DNA of 64,000 nucleotides from Spinacia oleracea (Eukaryota; Streptophyta; Magnoliopsida; Caryophyllales; Amaranthaceae): positions 84,209,810 to 84,273,809 of the forward strand of contig NC_079489.1 in the NCBI RefSeq assembly GCF_020520425.1. Direction: 5' to 3'. The position numbers and the translations under genes were made by a program. Shown piece after piece: positions 45,684 to 58,285 of this stretch. The notes under the pieces are model-generated. The model was not told the origin of the DNA. It made no database searches and saw only the letters and a list, made by a program, of their open reading frames with translations. How positions within the stretch are numbered: the stretch's first letter is position 1; each line of letters opens with the position of its first letter.

Positions 45684-46968
45684 TATATTATTTGATAAAA
45701 TTAGAAAAGCTGAAATGTAGGATAAAGAGCAATGAGATCATACAAAAAGGAAAGTTACAACTTACAAGAATTTAAAGTCTACGAGGATGATACATTATGT
45801 TTTAAGAGAGAATATTAGTACCTAGAAATAATAGTTCGAAGGAAAATTAAACACAAACAAATTACTAAGACGGTTGCTATACGTAATCCTTACTTACTTT
45901 AACGCATCCCAGTAAAAAACCAAAAATACCCTTTAGTCTTTTTTCCCTCTCCCCCGCAACCTTAATCTCTCTGAAACCGAAACACTCTCAAACTCCCCGT
46001 ACTTCTGGTTTCCTGTTTCGTGGATTAAAGCACAAGAAAATTGAAGAACGACAAAGAGGCGTCTCCAACACCAATCAATCTCATCAAGAATCAATCTCAT
46101 CAAGAATCAATCTCATCGTTTTCATGCTCAAAATTAGGAATTAGGTTTTCATATTCATTAATTAGCATAATTTATTTCATAATTTGAATTAGGAAATTAG
46201 AAATTCGAATTAGGAATTCGAATTGGGAATTAGGTTCCAAAGCATTGGTTGAATTAGGAATTTGAATTATATACTTGAATTAGGAATTCTAATCCTATGC
46301 ATATGTTGAATTAGGAATTCGAATTACATATGTTGAATTAGGAATTCGAATTATATTCATATGGGTATTGTACCAAAAATCTTTGTGAATTCCTCAAAAA
46401 AAAAAAAGTTCGAATTTTGATGGTTATTGATAGATTACAAATTTATTTCGTTATTTCGGGTATTTGCTTGATAGTATGAGTTATATATTTTTCTTCTTCT
46501 TGAGTTATATTGTTTCATATATTCGGTTCAAAAAAGATGAAGTTGTTTCTTGTTGTTTAGGTGGAATTGACTACAAATTTTGTAAAGTTGGGGTGTAATA
46601 GGCTAGTATGCTTTGTGTAGTTAGGACAAAATAGTACATCTAATTTCATAGATTATGTCTAAAGTAGATAATACTATTTCATATGATGTATCCGAAATAG
46701 GTTAGGTAACTTCATATGCTTCATCTGAATTAGACAATCAAACATCTGATTTCATGTGTTATCTTTTTGTTTGCTTGTTAAGTATAATCTAATTAAAGGA
46801 GCTACTAGCCTTACTGTTGTATAACCTTCTAGCGAGTTTTGTTATCATCAGCTTTGATCGAGGAACCTCCAGGGTGGAGGGATATTAGTATCGTGTTGCT
46901 TAATAAAAACACACTTCCAAAAATGTATGTAAAGGAGCTACATAAGACTAATCTTTCTATCTTAATAG

Positions 46969-47013
<45 letters not shown>

Positions 47014-47131
47014 GTAGTAGTAGTAGTAGGCAGTAAAGCAAAAACTATGTCCAGCATAATTAAAACTAGTAGTACATGTTTTCTGCATGAAAACTACCAC
47101 AACCCACTCCAGACTCACTAGCTTGGTATCA
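45684..47131. other. Intergenic region with short repeats
   Basis: No gene is seen. AATCAATCTCATCAAG is repeated about three times near 46073-46116. GAATTAGGAATTCGAATT-type words recur from about 46138 to 46350. Confidence 0.6.
46970..47029 (+). repeat. (TAG)n microsatellite
   Basis: About 20 trinucleotide units with one interruption (ATTAGT). It yields poly-serine or poly-leucine ORFs in other frames that are not genes. Confidence 0.95.
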
Positions 47132-47383
47132 CTATATCGACTTCACTCTTGACATCATCTTCCTCTTGTCCTTTGCAGATACCTGGAAAAGCATATAAAT
47201 ATTATCAAAAGACTAACCCATATATAGTACCTCAGTGCCATCTGGACTTTTCTCAATCAGTTGCATTCCCTCAAACTCCTTGCCAACAAACACTCTCCTA
47301 AGATTGGTCTTCTGGGAATTCAACGCCTGCTTCTTCTATGAGAGAAGTTTTTCATATTGTTCTAGAGTCATGAGTGCAGCTTC
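47132..47383 (-). pseudogene. HABP4/PAI-RBP1 (RGG-type) RNA-binding protein relic, two exons
   Basis: Two exon-like blocks on the minus strand, 47383-47231 and 47182-47132, are joined by a GT-AG intron. The first reads ALMTLEQYEKLL, then a TAG, then KKQAL, and further on EFEGMQLIEK. The second reads SAKDKRK. These match the conserved MTLEEYEKVLEEKRKAL and KDKRK parts of plant nuclear RGG-repeat RNA-binding proteins, which bind mRNA. The in-frame TAG, the absence of the glycine-arginine repeats and the missing neighbouring exons make it a decayed fragment. The match is short, so the call is moderate. Confidence 0.5.
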
Positions 47384-47764
47384 CTAAATGACAATAAGTG
47401 CAGTGTGACGAGAAAAAGTTAATTAGTCTTTAAACCAAATAAAAATGGCATCTTATCTAACTGAGGTAACAGAAGAAGAGCCTTCATTACTTCCTCTTTC
47501 TTTTCTTATTCCAATTCTTTCTTTTCTTTCATCTCTTTTGTATCCTCCTTTAGGTCTCTAATATCTTTAGAGACCTCATCATAAGTGTTGTGAACTTTAG
47601 TTTCAGCAGATATATAGATTTTGAAGCTTCTAAGACTATTTAAGTATCCCTGCTGAACCATTAACACAGTAAAAACAACCAGAAGATGTCAATTCAAAGC
47701 AGAGCATAACTCCTGATTTACAAAGAAAACAAGCACTGAATAATCATGAAAGAAATACCACTAC

Positions 47765-48443
47765 CTGATTTGGAAGGAGAGGAACCAGAGGAGGTTTTAG
47801 AGTATTCAACAGGTCAATTTCGAGTTGCCAAAACAGATTCAGCTGATGTCTTACCTAAGGTGTTTGCAGAAACCTCATCTTGCTGGTCTTGTTCCTTAGG
47901 TGTTTCTCTTTTTTTGTTCTGCTGGTTGCAAACTATTTGTGCATTCTGTGTTACTGTTGCTTCCTTATCTTGCTTTTTAAGCTGAAGTTTTTGTGCTAGA
48001 ATGATGGGGAGGAAGATTCTGCAGTAGTCTACAACTGGCTCTGTGTAGACTGGTTGCTCTGTTTGTGGTGTTTGCAGGTTGTTTTTGTGCTGCAACTCTG
48101 TTCTCTTGCTGCAGTCTGTTGTCGTGTGATGCTGCTAGTTGTTTATTGTAGCTACTGTTTTTGTTGGTTGTGCAGCGTGTGGTTTTTGCAACTGATGTGT
48201 TCTCTGCGGGTTGCTTCAAGTTCACTGACTGCTGCTATATTTCTTGTTGGTTACTGGTCATGCTGTGACATGTGCTGATTTTTTGTGCTACTGCCTGCTC
48301 CCCTTGTAGTTGCTAGTTGTGTTTTTTTTGGTTTGGGTTGCGGTTTGCGCACCCTTTTCTGTAGGTTTTTGTTTCTTTGTTTAGTTTCAACTGGTTCGTA
48401 CCTTTGGTAATAAAGTTTTTAATTTACCAGAAAAAAAAGAAAA
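47765..48443 (+). mobile_element. 5'-truncated LINE-type retroposon
   Basis: A 14-bp direct repeat AGAAATACCACTAC flanks it (47751-47764 and 48444-48457). The 3' end has an AATAAAG signal and a tail of A with G interruptions. The 680-bp body is strongly T/G-biased on the plus strand and has no domain. Confidence 0.75.
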
Positions 48444-48457
48444 AGAAATACCACTAC

Positions 48458-49199
48458 TTTACGGCCTTTTACATTCTTCTCAAGGCTTTCATCCTTCTTC
48501 ACCTTTTCCTCTTGGAATCGAATTTCAAAAAACATTTTTTCTTTGTTTTTCTGCCGACTTGTTTCTTTCTCTTACTATTGATTGGTGGACGGAGTATCAT
48601 GTTGCTAGATGCTTTTACTTGCGGTTGAGACAGTTATTAGATTTATTGCTAAAAGTATGTCAATTCAATTCCTTTAAGTTTCCAATGCCCAAGGGTATGC
48701 TATCTTTATTCTTCTTCTGAAATCCCCTGCAGTAGATGATACTTCAGCTTGAGGGCCACCCTCTCCTAGGCTATTGAATAACACTTGAAGTGTTACTAAG
48801 GTAAGAAGTTTTCTACCATGATGTTTTCTTATTCTGCAATAAAACAAATTACATCAAGTTGTCACACTTTTACAAAAATGTTGTCTGTAGGTCTTTAGAG
48901 TAAACGAGTGATCTCTTTACAGATTCACACTAGTTGGGGATCAGGCTGTGTACGTCTGAACCTTCTTAGACTCTATTCGTAGCAGTATTGGTACTTGTTT
49001 GTGGTAGTTCTTCTGGCACCATAATTTTTGAACTGGATTTTCTTTTAATTGTGTTCTATAAAAATTGTGCAAGAATTATGGGTATGTTGACAAGGTAGGT
49101 TTGTATTCTCTGTAGGGTGCACCAGGTTTGCTAACCCATGATTTATTATGCTTGTTTATTGTACTCAAAACTCAACTCATTTTTATTGTCTCATGGTAG
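48458..49199. other. Intergenic region, nothing recognised
   Basis: No convincing ORF, RNA or element. It may contain decayed intron or exon sequence of the dehydrogenase relic that follows. Confidence 0.4.
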
Positions 49200-49421
49200 G
49201 TTGTCATCAGTGATGCGCTGAAACGCCTACACTGTACCACGAGTTTGGAGGATTTTCATTCTGCGGATATTATAATTGAAGCAATTGCTGAATCAGAAGT
49301 GGCTAAGAATAAGCTATTTGTTGAGCTGGACAAGACAACCAAATCTTCTACCATCTTAGCATCTAACACTAGTTCAATCTCCATTGCGCGGCTTGTTTCT
49401 GTAACAAGTCGACCATACCAA
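49200..49421 (+). pseudogene. 3-hydroxyacyl-CoA (3-hydroxybutyryl-CoA) dehydrogenase orphan exon
   Basis: After a TAG acceptor the frame reads ALKRLHCTTSLEDFHSADI, then IIEAIAESEVAKNKLFVELDK, then ILASNTSSISIARL and VTSRPYQ, with a GT donor next. This is the highly conserved segment of the NAD-binding domain of plant 3-hydroxyacyl-CoA dehydrogenases, including the ASNTSS motif. These enzymes oxidise 3-hydroxyacyl-CoA in fatty-acid or amino-acid breakdown. The next expected residues (IGMHFMNPP) and all other exons are not found nearby. The exon is open and well preserved, so it could also belong to a gene with very long introns, but an orphan fragment is more likely. Confidence 0.6.
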
Positions 49422-50172
49422 GTCTGGATTAGTATTATATTTCATGTCTGACATTGGTCAAAAGCTTTTAACTCCACATAATAGAAAGAAAAAAAATTCC
49501 AAGGTGGGGCAAGTTTGTATAGTTTGAGAATTTCGTGTAGTTGACTTGCTCATTACTTGGCATTTTACATAGAAGTTACCTAGACTTTGCATTTTTAGAG
49601 AATGGAAGCTTGTGTAATAATAAAGTAAGTGAATCGATGGCTGGTTGTTGTATAATTTTCATTGTTAATTAGCACATTTTTTAATCTTTGCATGATTCCA
49701 TCACCATGTTGACAATGCCTGTCTTGGTGATGTTTCTCTATCGAATTCTATGACTGTTTTACAGTGTACTCGACATATTACAACATTGCAAGGACGTCGC
49801 CGTTCCAAAACCATGACCTTCCCCACCTTCAGATCGAGCAATGATAATGACAATATTATGCATTATACCCACTTCAATCACTCAATCAAGCATTTCTCTT
49901 CGAAAAGAAAACACTGTAGTGGTTGTAAAAAATTCTATATAATCAATCACATTCTCGCTAACTATTTCAATGTATGAACAATCCTACAAAACAAGTTTTT
50001 TTAGGAAAAATATTTTTTAACACAACAACAACGGAAAAAATAATATCACAATAATTCAAGTAAAATACACGAATATAACATGTTTCATTCAAATTTCAAA
50101 CACTAATAATAATAATTATTATTTCATACATTATACAAGAAACGAAATGCAATATTTTTCATAAATCATATA

Positions 50173-50410
50173 TTTCCTCCGTTCCGGAAATATCGCACCA
50201 TTGTTTATTACACTATTCACACTACGACTTTGGCCATTTTTTGTGATTCGTATGTAAGGAAATTTTAGTCATGTGGGGTCATGTTAGATTTGTATCGATA
50301 CATATTTTCTAAATATAATAAATTTTACTTGCACACGATTTGTGATATTAAGAGTAAAAGTTAGAGAAGTAAAAGTCAACCATTGTGCGATATTTCCGGA
50401 ACGGAGGAAG
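50173..50410. mobile_element. Stowaway-like MITE (TTCCGGAAATAT family), copy 2
   Basis: The ends TTTCCTCCGTTCCGGAAATA and TATTTCCGGAACGGAGGAAG are inverted repeats with TA flanks. It is closely related to 25212-25461. Confidence 0.85.
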
Positions 50411-50616
50411 TATGTTACTTTGTCCAACATATATGAAACAATGAGTACCATTTTGTTCAATCTGTGCATAATAACATGTGTTAATTGTTCATTTTACATG
50501 AAATATTGTGTACTATTACATGTATTATGAGTGAAATATTATACACTATTTCGTCCAATGTATACGAAATTTTAATAATGTTTTTTCAATTTGTTTGGAA
50601 TACATAGTTCTGTTAT

Positions 50617-50748
50617 GTTCAATCTGTATGAAATAGTTAATTATATTTTGTTCAATCTGTACGAAATAGTTAGTCCCACTATGTTCAATCTGCACGAAAT
50701 AGTTAATTCTATTATGTTCAATCTGTACAAAATAGTAGTGTGTATTTC
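50617..50748 (+). repeat. 33-bp minisatellite
   Basis: Units starting GTTCAATCTGTA(C/T)GAAAT begin at 50617, 50650, 50683 and 50716, an exact 33-bp period. More degenerate relatives extend left to about 50430. Because 33 is a multiple of 3, an ORF at 50591-51010 shows an 11-residue repeat (MFNLYEIVN-like); I regard this as a by-product. Confidence 0.85.
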
Positions 50749-51049
50749 ATACAAGTTGCATGAAATGACTCGAAAAATTAGGGAAAAAAAAATGAATATT
50801 ACCTCAATTCCCAGGTCTTCCAATTCAAAAAAATCGTCCATTTCAATCAAAATATGTATTCTAATTTTATTAGGTACACGTTACACTAAAAAAGGTAGAG
50901 AGAAAATAATAAAAGTGCGGGTTGGGTTTTTTTTCAGAATGAAACAAATGAAAGGAAAAAGGGTTGCGTCAAGTAAAATCAGGTTGCGTTTAACACCCCC
51001 TAATTACTAAATACAAAACGATGATTTATTAAACAAGCAGAAATTCATA

Positions 51050-51306
51050 ATTCCTCCGTTCCTTAAATATTGCATCAAGGTTTAATTGCCCTTCCCAACA
51101 CATATTTTGACTCTTAATATCTCGAATTATGTATAAGTAAAATTTACAAATATTTTATAATTAAAAAATATATATTATTGATACGAATCTAACCAGATCT
51201 CAGATGTTTACAATTTTACTTAGGTAGGAATCACAAAAAATAAACAAATGTCTAGTGTGAATAGTGTAAAAAACAAGATGGTGCGATGTTTATGGAACAG
51301 AGGAAT
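51050..51306. mobile_element. Stowaway-like MITE (same family), degenerate copy 3
   Basis: The ends TTCCTCCGTTCCTTAAATAT and ATGTTTATGGAACAGAGGAA are diverged inverted repeats of the family at 25212 and 50173. Confidence 0.65.
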
Positions 51307-51942
51307 TATTAAAATTTCAGAAATGTGAAAGTACTTGGTCATGTTATTTATGAGATTTTTAACACCAACGACAAGACTTTCAATGTAGAATGGGGACGCC
51401 ACCTAACCAGTATATTGACTACAAAGAAGCTCCAAACCTCAATCTTAAAAGGTCGTTGTTCTCGCCTCTTGCGTGTGTCCTACATACATACATTCGTAAT
51501 GGAAAATCTTTCAGATAACGTCGTTTATATGAACTCATAGAAATGGAAGGAGTAGTTTAGTTTATTACTTTAGTTAACTATATCAAAACGATAATTTTAA
51601 TTTGGATGTAACACAAATTTCAGTAGAGGGGATATTGAGTCCATCTTTTATAATAAGAATCTAAATACGAATCAAAGAGAATAATGATATTGATAAAGTT
51701 AATAGTTTTAGGTGCATATCTACAAAGTTGATGGTGATCAAGTTCATAAAGCTCTCGGTTTTGCTCAGGAGGCTGTCACCAACACTATCATCTTTGCTTC
51801 TATATCCTTCATGTTTTCGTTCTTGTAGTTTTTGACTGGGTGCCCGGTCCCGCTCACCCCTACATATTTTTGGATTTTTGTATAAATTTCTACCCTTTAA
51901 AAAGTGGGAGGACACATGCTGTAGCTTATGAACAGTAACTTT

Positions 51943-51944
<2 letters not shown>

Positions 51945-51979
<35 letters not shown>
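51945..51979 (+). repeat. (AT)n microsatellite
   Basis: Thirty-five bases of alternating A and T. Confidence 0.95.
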
Positions 51980-51982
<3 letters not shown>

Positions 51983-54900
51983 TACACGTGCCTTTCTTTC
52001 TCATTTTTACTCCTCTTGCCCACATGTTTTCTTTCATTACCCATTAAACTGCCAATATCCATCTTCTTCTTTCTTGTTCCACGCCATTTTCATCAGTAAA
52101 CTCAAACAAGCATTTACTTATATCAACTTTTACAAACGGATCAAAACCAACAGCGATATCGAATATCATTCGAATTAACACAATATAATACTCCTCTTCT
52201 TTTTTCTTTCTGTCTTTGCAAGTTAAAGATTAGATTAAGATTGCAGGACCTGATTTCGAATTTCGAATGTAATCAAGATTTTGAGTACAAGATTTGAATT
52301 GCAGTTGTAATTATTAAATTTTGGGTTTTGGGGAATAATTTTTGGGTAGTATTTGAAATTATCGGCGTATAATTGATGTTTCTTGAGGCTAGTTTATTTG
52401 ACCTATAATTTAAACATAATCTCATGCTTTGTCGCATTTTCGAGGCTAATTTTTGTAAGTGAAGAGGACTTCTTATGTTCTTGGAGATTCTGGGTTTTTT
52501 TTTAGAGAAAATTGATATTTTAATTTATGTGAATTTCATCAATTTGTGCTCTAATATATATTCTTTCTGAGCTATTTGTTTTAAATTTTCACCTGAAAAT
52601 TGTATTATTGTGTGAACTTATACCCTTTCTTTGTATAGCAAAGTGAACCACTAAACACATGAGTAAATATATTTTCCTATGATATATTACTGAGTTTATA
52701 AGTAATTGTTTATAATCATCAAATTCACATGTTTGTTTATAAACCTCAACTTAAGTGTTGGTTGTGGTTATGTGTGGCGCTTTAATGCTTTAAGTATCAG
52801 ACGTTGGACCAGGTGAATATAGTTCAGTTTGATATCAGATTTATTGGAATTATATATTAAACTCTCATTAATTAGTATCCCAAGTTGTCAGTACTCATAC
52901 TTTATTCGTGGTCTATTATATATAAAACACAAGTGATAGATTAGCATTAGTGCAAAAGCTAAATATATTTCTTTAGTATAATGCTAACATTGTCTCGTTT
53001 TTGGTATACAATGCCTTAAGTTTTCCAATCATTTTAGCCTTTTATTTGGATATTTGTAGTAGGTGGTCATGACTTCTTTGTTGTGGTATTTCTGTGAACT
53101 ACGGAGTACTACGTAAGAGCATTGTGTGAATTTCTCGAGTTATGACTCAACCTTGCACAAGTTGTTATAATGAGAACACTTTTATCACACAAGGGTAACT
53201 TGAAAAAAAATAACTAACTAGGCATACACTTTGGTTAATGTTTTGGGTACACTGATAGACATGTAATAATTGTGCTCCTTGGGCATGTGTCCTTATCTTA
53301 ACTGCATATGATCAGTGTTCAAATATTATTTCCTTCTGCAAGTTCTCATCTTTTGAGTGAGGAGATATGGTAACTTGGCTTGGGGAGTATAATACAATAT
53401 CTTCGTATGCAGTAAGGTGAAGAACGGGTTAGTATATCTCTGTTTTTGCCATAAACCAATTTTTGGAGTAACTACGTCCATTTTTATGTTTTTTGGCCCT
53501 TTTAGAGCAACTATGTCCATGTCCATTTTTCTGTTTTTTTGCCTTTGTGTTTTCTCCCGTCTTTCTATTTCTTGTGTTATTTTTATTTTTATACGATTTG
53601 CAGTTTGTTGTTAGGAAACTTTTGTTGACTATGTTACTCAGGCTCTTCATTTCACGTTCATGATCCATGTCAGATCCTCATGGATAGTTTTCACAAATTA
53701 GTCGACTCCAAACACTTGGACACACACTTGCTTTCGAATAACATAGCTTGTAAAATACGAAGTAAGTTTGAGGCGCTAATTTGTTGTTGTTAGAAATATC
53801 GCCTACACCCATCAGATAAAAAAAACAACCTTAGTAACTATACCAACGTCATTGCGTTATGTCTTCCCTTTTTTTCCAGAGCAGGAATGACTACCTTAAT
53901 AACTCGGTATCATGTAACAAATCAACTTAACAAATGGGTATCATGTAACAAATCACCTTGGAGGTTTGATTGAGTGAATGTTGGACCCTTAATTTTGTAA
54001 GCTATACATTATAATTAAGTAATGAAATACTCTTATGCTTACGTTGAAAAACTACAAGTTCCATAGACTCATAATTTCGCTATTGTAGAATAAAAGCACA
54101 ACAAAACTATACATACTATTATTCCATAGGCTCATAAGCACAAGAACACAATGATGCTAAATTTGAAATTCCCAGCTACACCGCGCGCAACGATCGCGGC
54201 CAACGACTAGTGTGTATAAAGGAGACATGTGTTTATTGTTTAAAAACATAAAAAAGGAAATTTATTAATGATATTTTAAGTGGGAATTGCAATACGGTAA
54301 ATAATGAATAAAATTGGGGGCATAATGGGCAAGAAAAATGATGCAAAACATGGAGGCATGTTCGGCTTTTTTAGGAAGTAGAGGATAAGAATAGAAATAA
54401 TAGAACAAATTTATTTTCCCTTTCAAAAAACAAAAAAAAAATTAAAAAAAAAATTATTCTTAATTAAAATTTTAAATGCATAAATTATTGATATGCAAAT
54501 AGAGAAATGTTAGTAATGATATTACAAGCATCATTGCAATAGTTTTAATTAAGTACTTCAACGTACTAATATAAATTTTATTACAACGAGTAAAGAGTAG
54601 TAAATGGGGTAAAGGAAATAATGTAAAATCCTAAGCTTGTTAAGTGTTGTAATTTTAGGCAATAGTAGGACAAAATACTAATTTTACATTCACTTTCTCA
54701 AACCTCTAATTGCAAAAATGTCCTATATTGAGATTTTTGAGAATAGCTTTTTCACCCCAAAACTCACTTTCAAACCTCTCATAACCAAACACTCCCAACT
54801 AGCTTTTTTAAAAAAAGTCAAACCTCTAGTTCACATCAAAAAGCTCTTTTTCCATCAAACCTCTCCAAACCAACCACCCCCTATGTATCTCTCTCTCCAA

Positions 54901-55130
54901 TAATTTCGACCACCCACGCATATTCTGCCTGAAAATAAAACCAATCTCACCGAAATCGTTAAAGGTAGAATGAAGGCTGCGAAAAGGAGGAAGAGGAGAA
55001 GGGGAGTGAGGTAGGCGAGTAGGAGGAAGAAGGGTAGAAGGAGGTCGCGCCGGAATTGATTTTGTTTTTGAATTGTCGCCCCGCGCACGACGTTCGCGGG
55101 GGAGTTAAGGCTACCGCATGAATTAAAAAG
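51980..55130. other. AT-rich intergenic region, no gene recognised
   Basis: I see no supported coding exon, RNA gene or complete element. A segment near 54640-54900 repeats TCAAACCTCT-like words and AACCAAACACTCCC, suggesting part of a MITE. A short CG-rich motif GCGCACGACGTTCGCGGGGG lies near 55083. Confidence 0.5.
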
Positions 55131-56690
55131 TGATACCGCAAGTGTACGATGTCTGTTGTTAGCAGATACTTAGCAAATACGGGTCGATCCCACAGGGAGA
55201 CAAGTTCTATTAATTTTTTCCCAATTATACGAACTATTTCAATAACGAAAGTTGATTTTGAGTGTTAACTAGTAAAACTAAAGCAATAATAAAAATGCGT
55301 AATTTATCAATGAATTAAAGGTCTAGGGCGTCTGTTCGGTTCACCATGCTTATACCAATCCAAGAACACAAATCAATTCGACAATGAATAGGCTAGGCCG
55401 AGTAATTAAAGTATATGTTAATCCTACGGTCGGGTCTTAACACTTTCAATCCAACATATGCAGTACGGTCGCTAACATAATAAGAATTGCCAATTGCACA
55501 AAGCCTCTAAGAATATGATCTTTCAATTCTAATTCCTATTAGCTAGATAATCAATCCACGATATTGGCCAATTACATGAATCAACAATTAATAACAAATC
55601 AATTGGAATTAGTCAAGCATAATCTATAAATTAACAAACTTTAATGCATAACAATCATGGTATAAACATGGCTTCCCTTACTTAGCCCTAGAATAAAACT
55701 ACTCGCTCATGACTAGACTAACGAACATGAAATATGAAATAATAATGAAATTTATAATGCACAATAATAGAAAACAATAATTCAAAGCAAGAAGAATTAT
55801 GAAAAATACCTCTATATTGATCGATCGAATGGAGTGTACTAGGGCTAAATAATATGAAGAGAGAAAAATAAAACTAAGCATCTAAAAGAATTCTAAGGAA
55901 AATATAACATGAGGGAAATAAATTAGTTTCCTTGAGTATTTATATGCTCCTATTTTCTAAAATAAAATAAATAAATAAATAAGAAAATAAAAAATAAAAG
56001 TCGTCGATGATTGGTCGATGGAGCGATGACGTGGCAGCCAAACCCGAGCACGAGCCACGCACACGGCAAGAAAGATGGCGAGGCATGGGCAGCGAGGGAT
56101 CTCGCGCACCATCCCTCGCTGGCATGATGATGAGCGACTAGCAAGAAAGTAGAGCAGCGAGGGAGCTAGCGAGCCATCCCTCGCTGGCATGATGATGAGC
56201 GACTAACAAGAAAGTAGAGCAGCGAGGGAGCTAGCGAGCCATCCCTCGCTGGCCTAGTGAGATGCATAGCAGGCTGCCATGAAACGACGAGGCACGACGA
56301 TAGATGTAGCGAGCCAACGAGGGATCTTGCGAGCCAACGAGGGATCTTGCGAGGCAACGAGAGATCTTGTGAGCCAACGAGAGATCTTGCGAGCCTATGC
56401 ACAAGCGATACATCGAGCTAATCATCCCCGGAAAGCTCAATTCTCCGATTAAACACTTCGTCTCCGACTCAAACCATCCGGTGATCATATGATCCACCTC
56501 CAAACACTCCGAAAGCACCCAAATGATTGTAAAATCACCTGAAATATCAAAGAAAACACAAACGGAGCGCAATAGAGTACAATAACGACGACTTATGCAA
56601 TTATGACTCTAAATGCAACTAAAATGAGACAAATGCCTAGAAATACAGCCTAAATGAACCTAGAATACCCTATATAAATATGATTCATCA
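55131..56690 (-). repeat. 3' LTR of the Athila-like element
   Basis: In element orientation it begins TGATGAATCATATTTATA at 56690, just after the polypurine tract, and ends CTTGCGGTATCA at 55131. About 1560 bp. It carries a GC-rich tandem-repeat region (56015-56410) and a CACAGGGAGACAAG-type segment near the distal end. The base before it could not be checked for a target duplication because the other end is outside the window. Confidence 0.75.
56101..56398. repeat. GC-rich tandem repeats inside gypsy LTR
   Basis: A unit of about 65-68 bp starting CATCCCTCGCTGGCATGATG recurs at 56110 and 56175, and in part at 56243. Next come four copies of a 20-bp unit GAGGGATCTTGCGAGCCAAC with small changes (about 56317-56398). 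ORFs over this block are artefacts. Confidence 0.85.
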
Positions 56691-56704
56691 AATTCCCCCA
56701 AGCT
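56691..56704 (-). promoter_or_regulatory. Polypurine tract of the Athila-like element
   Basis: The minus strand reads AGCTTGGGGGAATT immediately before the LTR start, the expected plus-strand primer. Confidence 0.75.
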
Positions 56705-58285
56705 AGACTGTTGCTTGTCCCCAAGCAACATTAGACCGAAGACAGAGAAATGAGACGCACATGACTTTCATTGAACCTGAACAAACCAACTCAACTCTCG
56801 GGCAAACAATCAAACAAATTATTAAGACAGAAATCTAGCTCGGATACAAATAGAACCACAAAGTATCATGATCCACAATTGAAACAACCAAGCTTAGCCA
56901 CAAACTGTTCTCAATCAAGCTAGTCGTCGCCGCATACCTTGTAGAATATAAATATATGATGCAACGTGGGGTAAGATGACAATAGCAAGAAACAATTTTC
57001 GCTCAATCACAAAACAAACATGACGATCAAGAGGTCTTTATAATATGCTTGTAATGGGGCTAAGTGAAAAGGAAGGGTAGGATATAATTTGGGAAAAAGT
57101 GAGAGTAAGGTCCAACTTGGGGAGCAAAGGTGAACTATATGCGTTGGCGATAATGCCGAAAATCCAACTCCATCGAACCGTGAAATCCGAACAATCAACT
57201 AAATTATAACCAAGGGGAAGAACATAATATAATGTCAAATGATCAATCTTCAATCCCCTTTCCTTGCCTTCAAACTATATACAAAAACGAAAAACATACA
57301 TTTTTTTTATTGATTTTTCTTTGATTTTCTCTCTTTTTTTCTTTTTCTTTTTCTTTTTTTTTCTTTTTTTTAATTTATGAAATCGAAACAAAATAATGAA
57401 AACGAAATGACATAAATAAATCTAATGCTAACTGTTACAAGCTTGGGTGCCAACAATAATATGCATCATTTTCGAACCACAAATCCAAACATAGCCTCGA
57501 ACCACGAACTATTGGCTTAGTGTGCCAATCAATCAACACTAATGAAACCCTTAAGAACACCGAAGCTCCCCCAAGCTAGACTCAGGACAAGTAACCAACG
57601 GGGCTAATAGGGCTCAATTTTGTGGAGTTAAAAGAATAAACGGACAAGGCTACAACATGGGTATGAAAGGCAGGAACTGATGTTTCTAAATTCGTCTGAA
57701 GGCTTCCTAAGAGAATGGCCTCTGTCATACGCGGCATGCGTGAGTTACAACTAAACTACTAATGAATCTCAAGCCAGAATCATACGATAGCAAGTCACAT
57801 CAATCACACAAACACATAGTAAGGTGACCTACAAGGTAATTGGCTGGCTATTCTTGACACGAGACCAACATCTTACCGCATACCATTCAATTGGTTCACA
57901 CAATGCCAAGAAGTTATCAATGTATAGCACAACCGACTGAATTTCAGAATCATAGCTAAGTTCAAGAGAAGCTTCAAAGAGTCAAATAAAGTCCGAACAT
58001 AGTTTGAAAGTCAAATACACTATGCAGGGTATAAATAAGTATGAATGCAAGTAAAGAAAAACAACTAAACTAATCAATAATACTAGGAAAGCAGTACATT
58101 TTTTTCGTTGCACGTAAACTCCTACCCCTAATGGATGGTACAAAGCGTACAACACCTATGAAAGCGATAAAAATTACACTAAGAAAGCAATAAAGGATAG
58201 GATATCCCTCCCCCCAAGCTAGAATGATGCAGTGACCCCACTGCGACAATACATAGTAATGCAAGGGAAAGAGAAAAGGAACGAC
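56705..58285 (-). other. Non-coding 3' region of the Athila-like element with extra PPT-like motifs
   Basis: No coding is recognised. TCTAGCTTGGGGG-type motifs (minus strand) appear at about 57570 and 58208 in addition to the one at the LTR. A C/T-rich low-complexity stretch lies at about 57300-57372. Confidence 0.6.

Noticed and set aside
46829..47041. Poly-leucine and poly-serine ORFs
   Set aside because: Translations of a (TAG)n microsatellite.
48960..49020. Upstream exon of the dehydrogenase relic (DSIRSSI-like reading)
   Set aside because: Only about seven residues resemble the expected exon and no splice site or continuing match supports it.
50591..51010. 139-residue repeat protein gene
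   Set aside because: The repeat is a DNA minisatellite with degenerate non-coding units next to it; no splice, promoter or homology support.
51661..52062. 133-residue ORF with YIYIYI repeat
   Set aside because: The frame crosses an (AT)n microsatellite and shows no other feature.
56101..56410. Possible CRISPR-like array because of regularly spaced repeats
   Set aside because: Repeats are contiguous units in a retrotransposon LTR of a plant genome, without unique spacers or cas genes.
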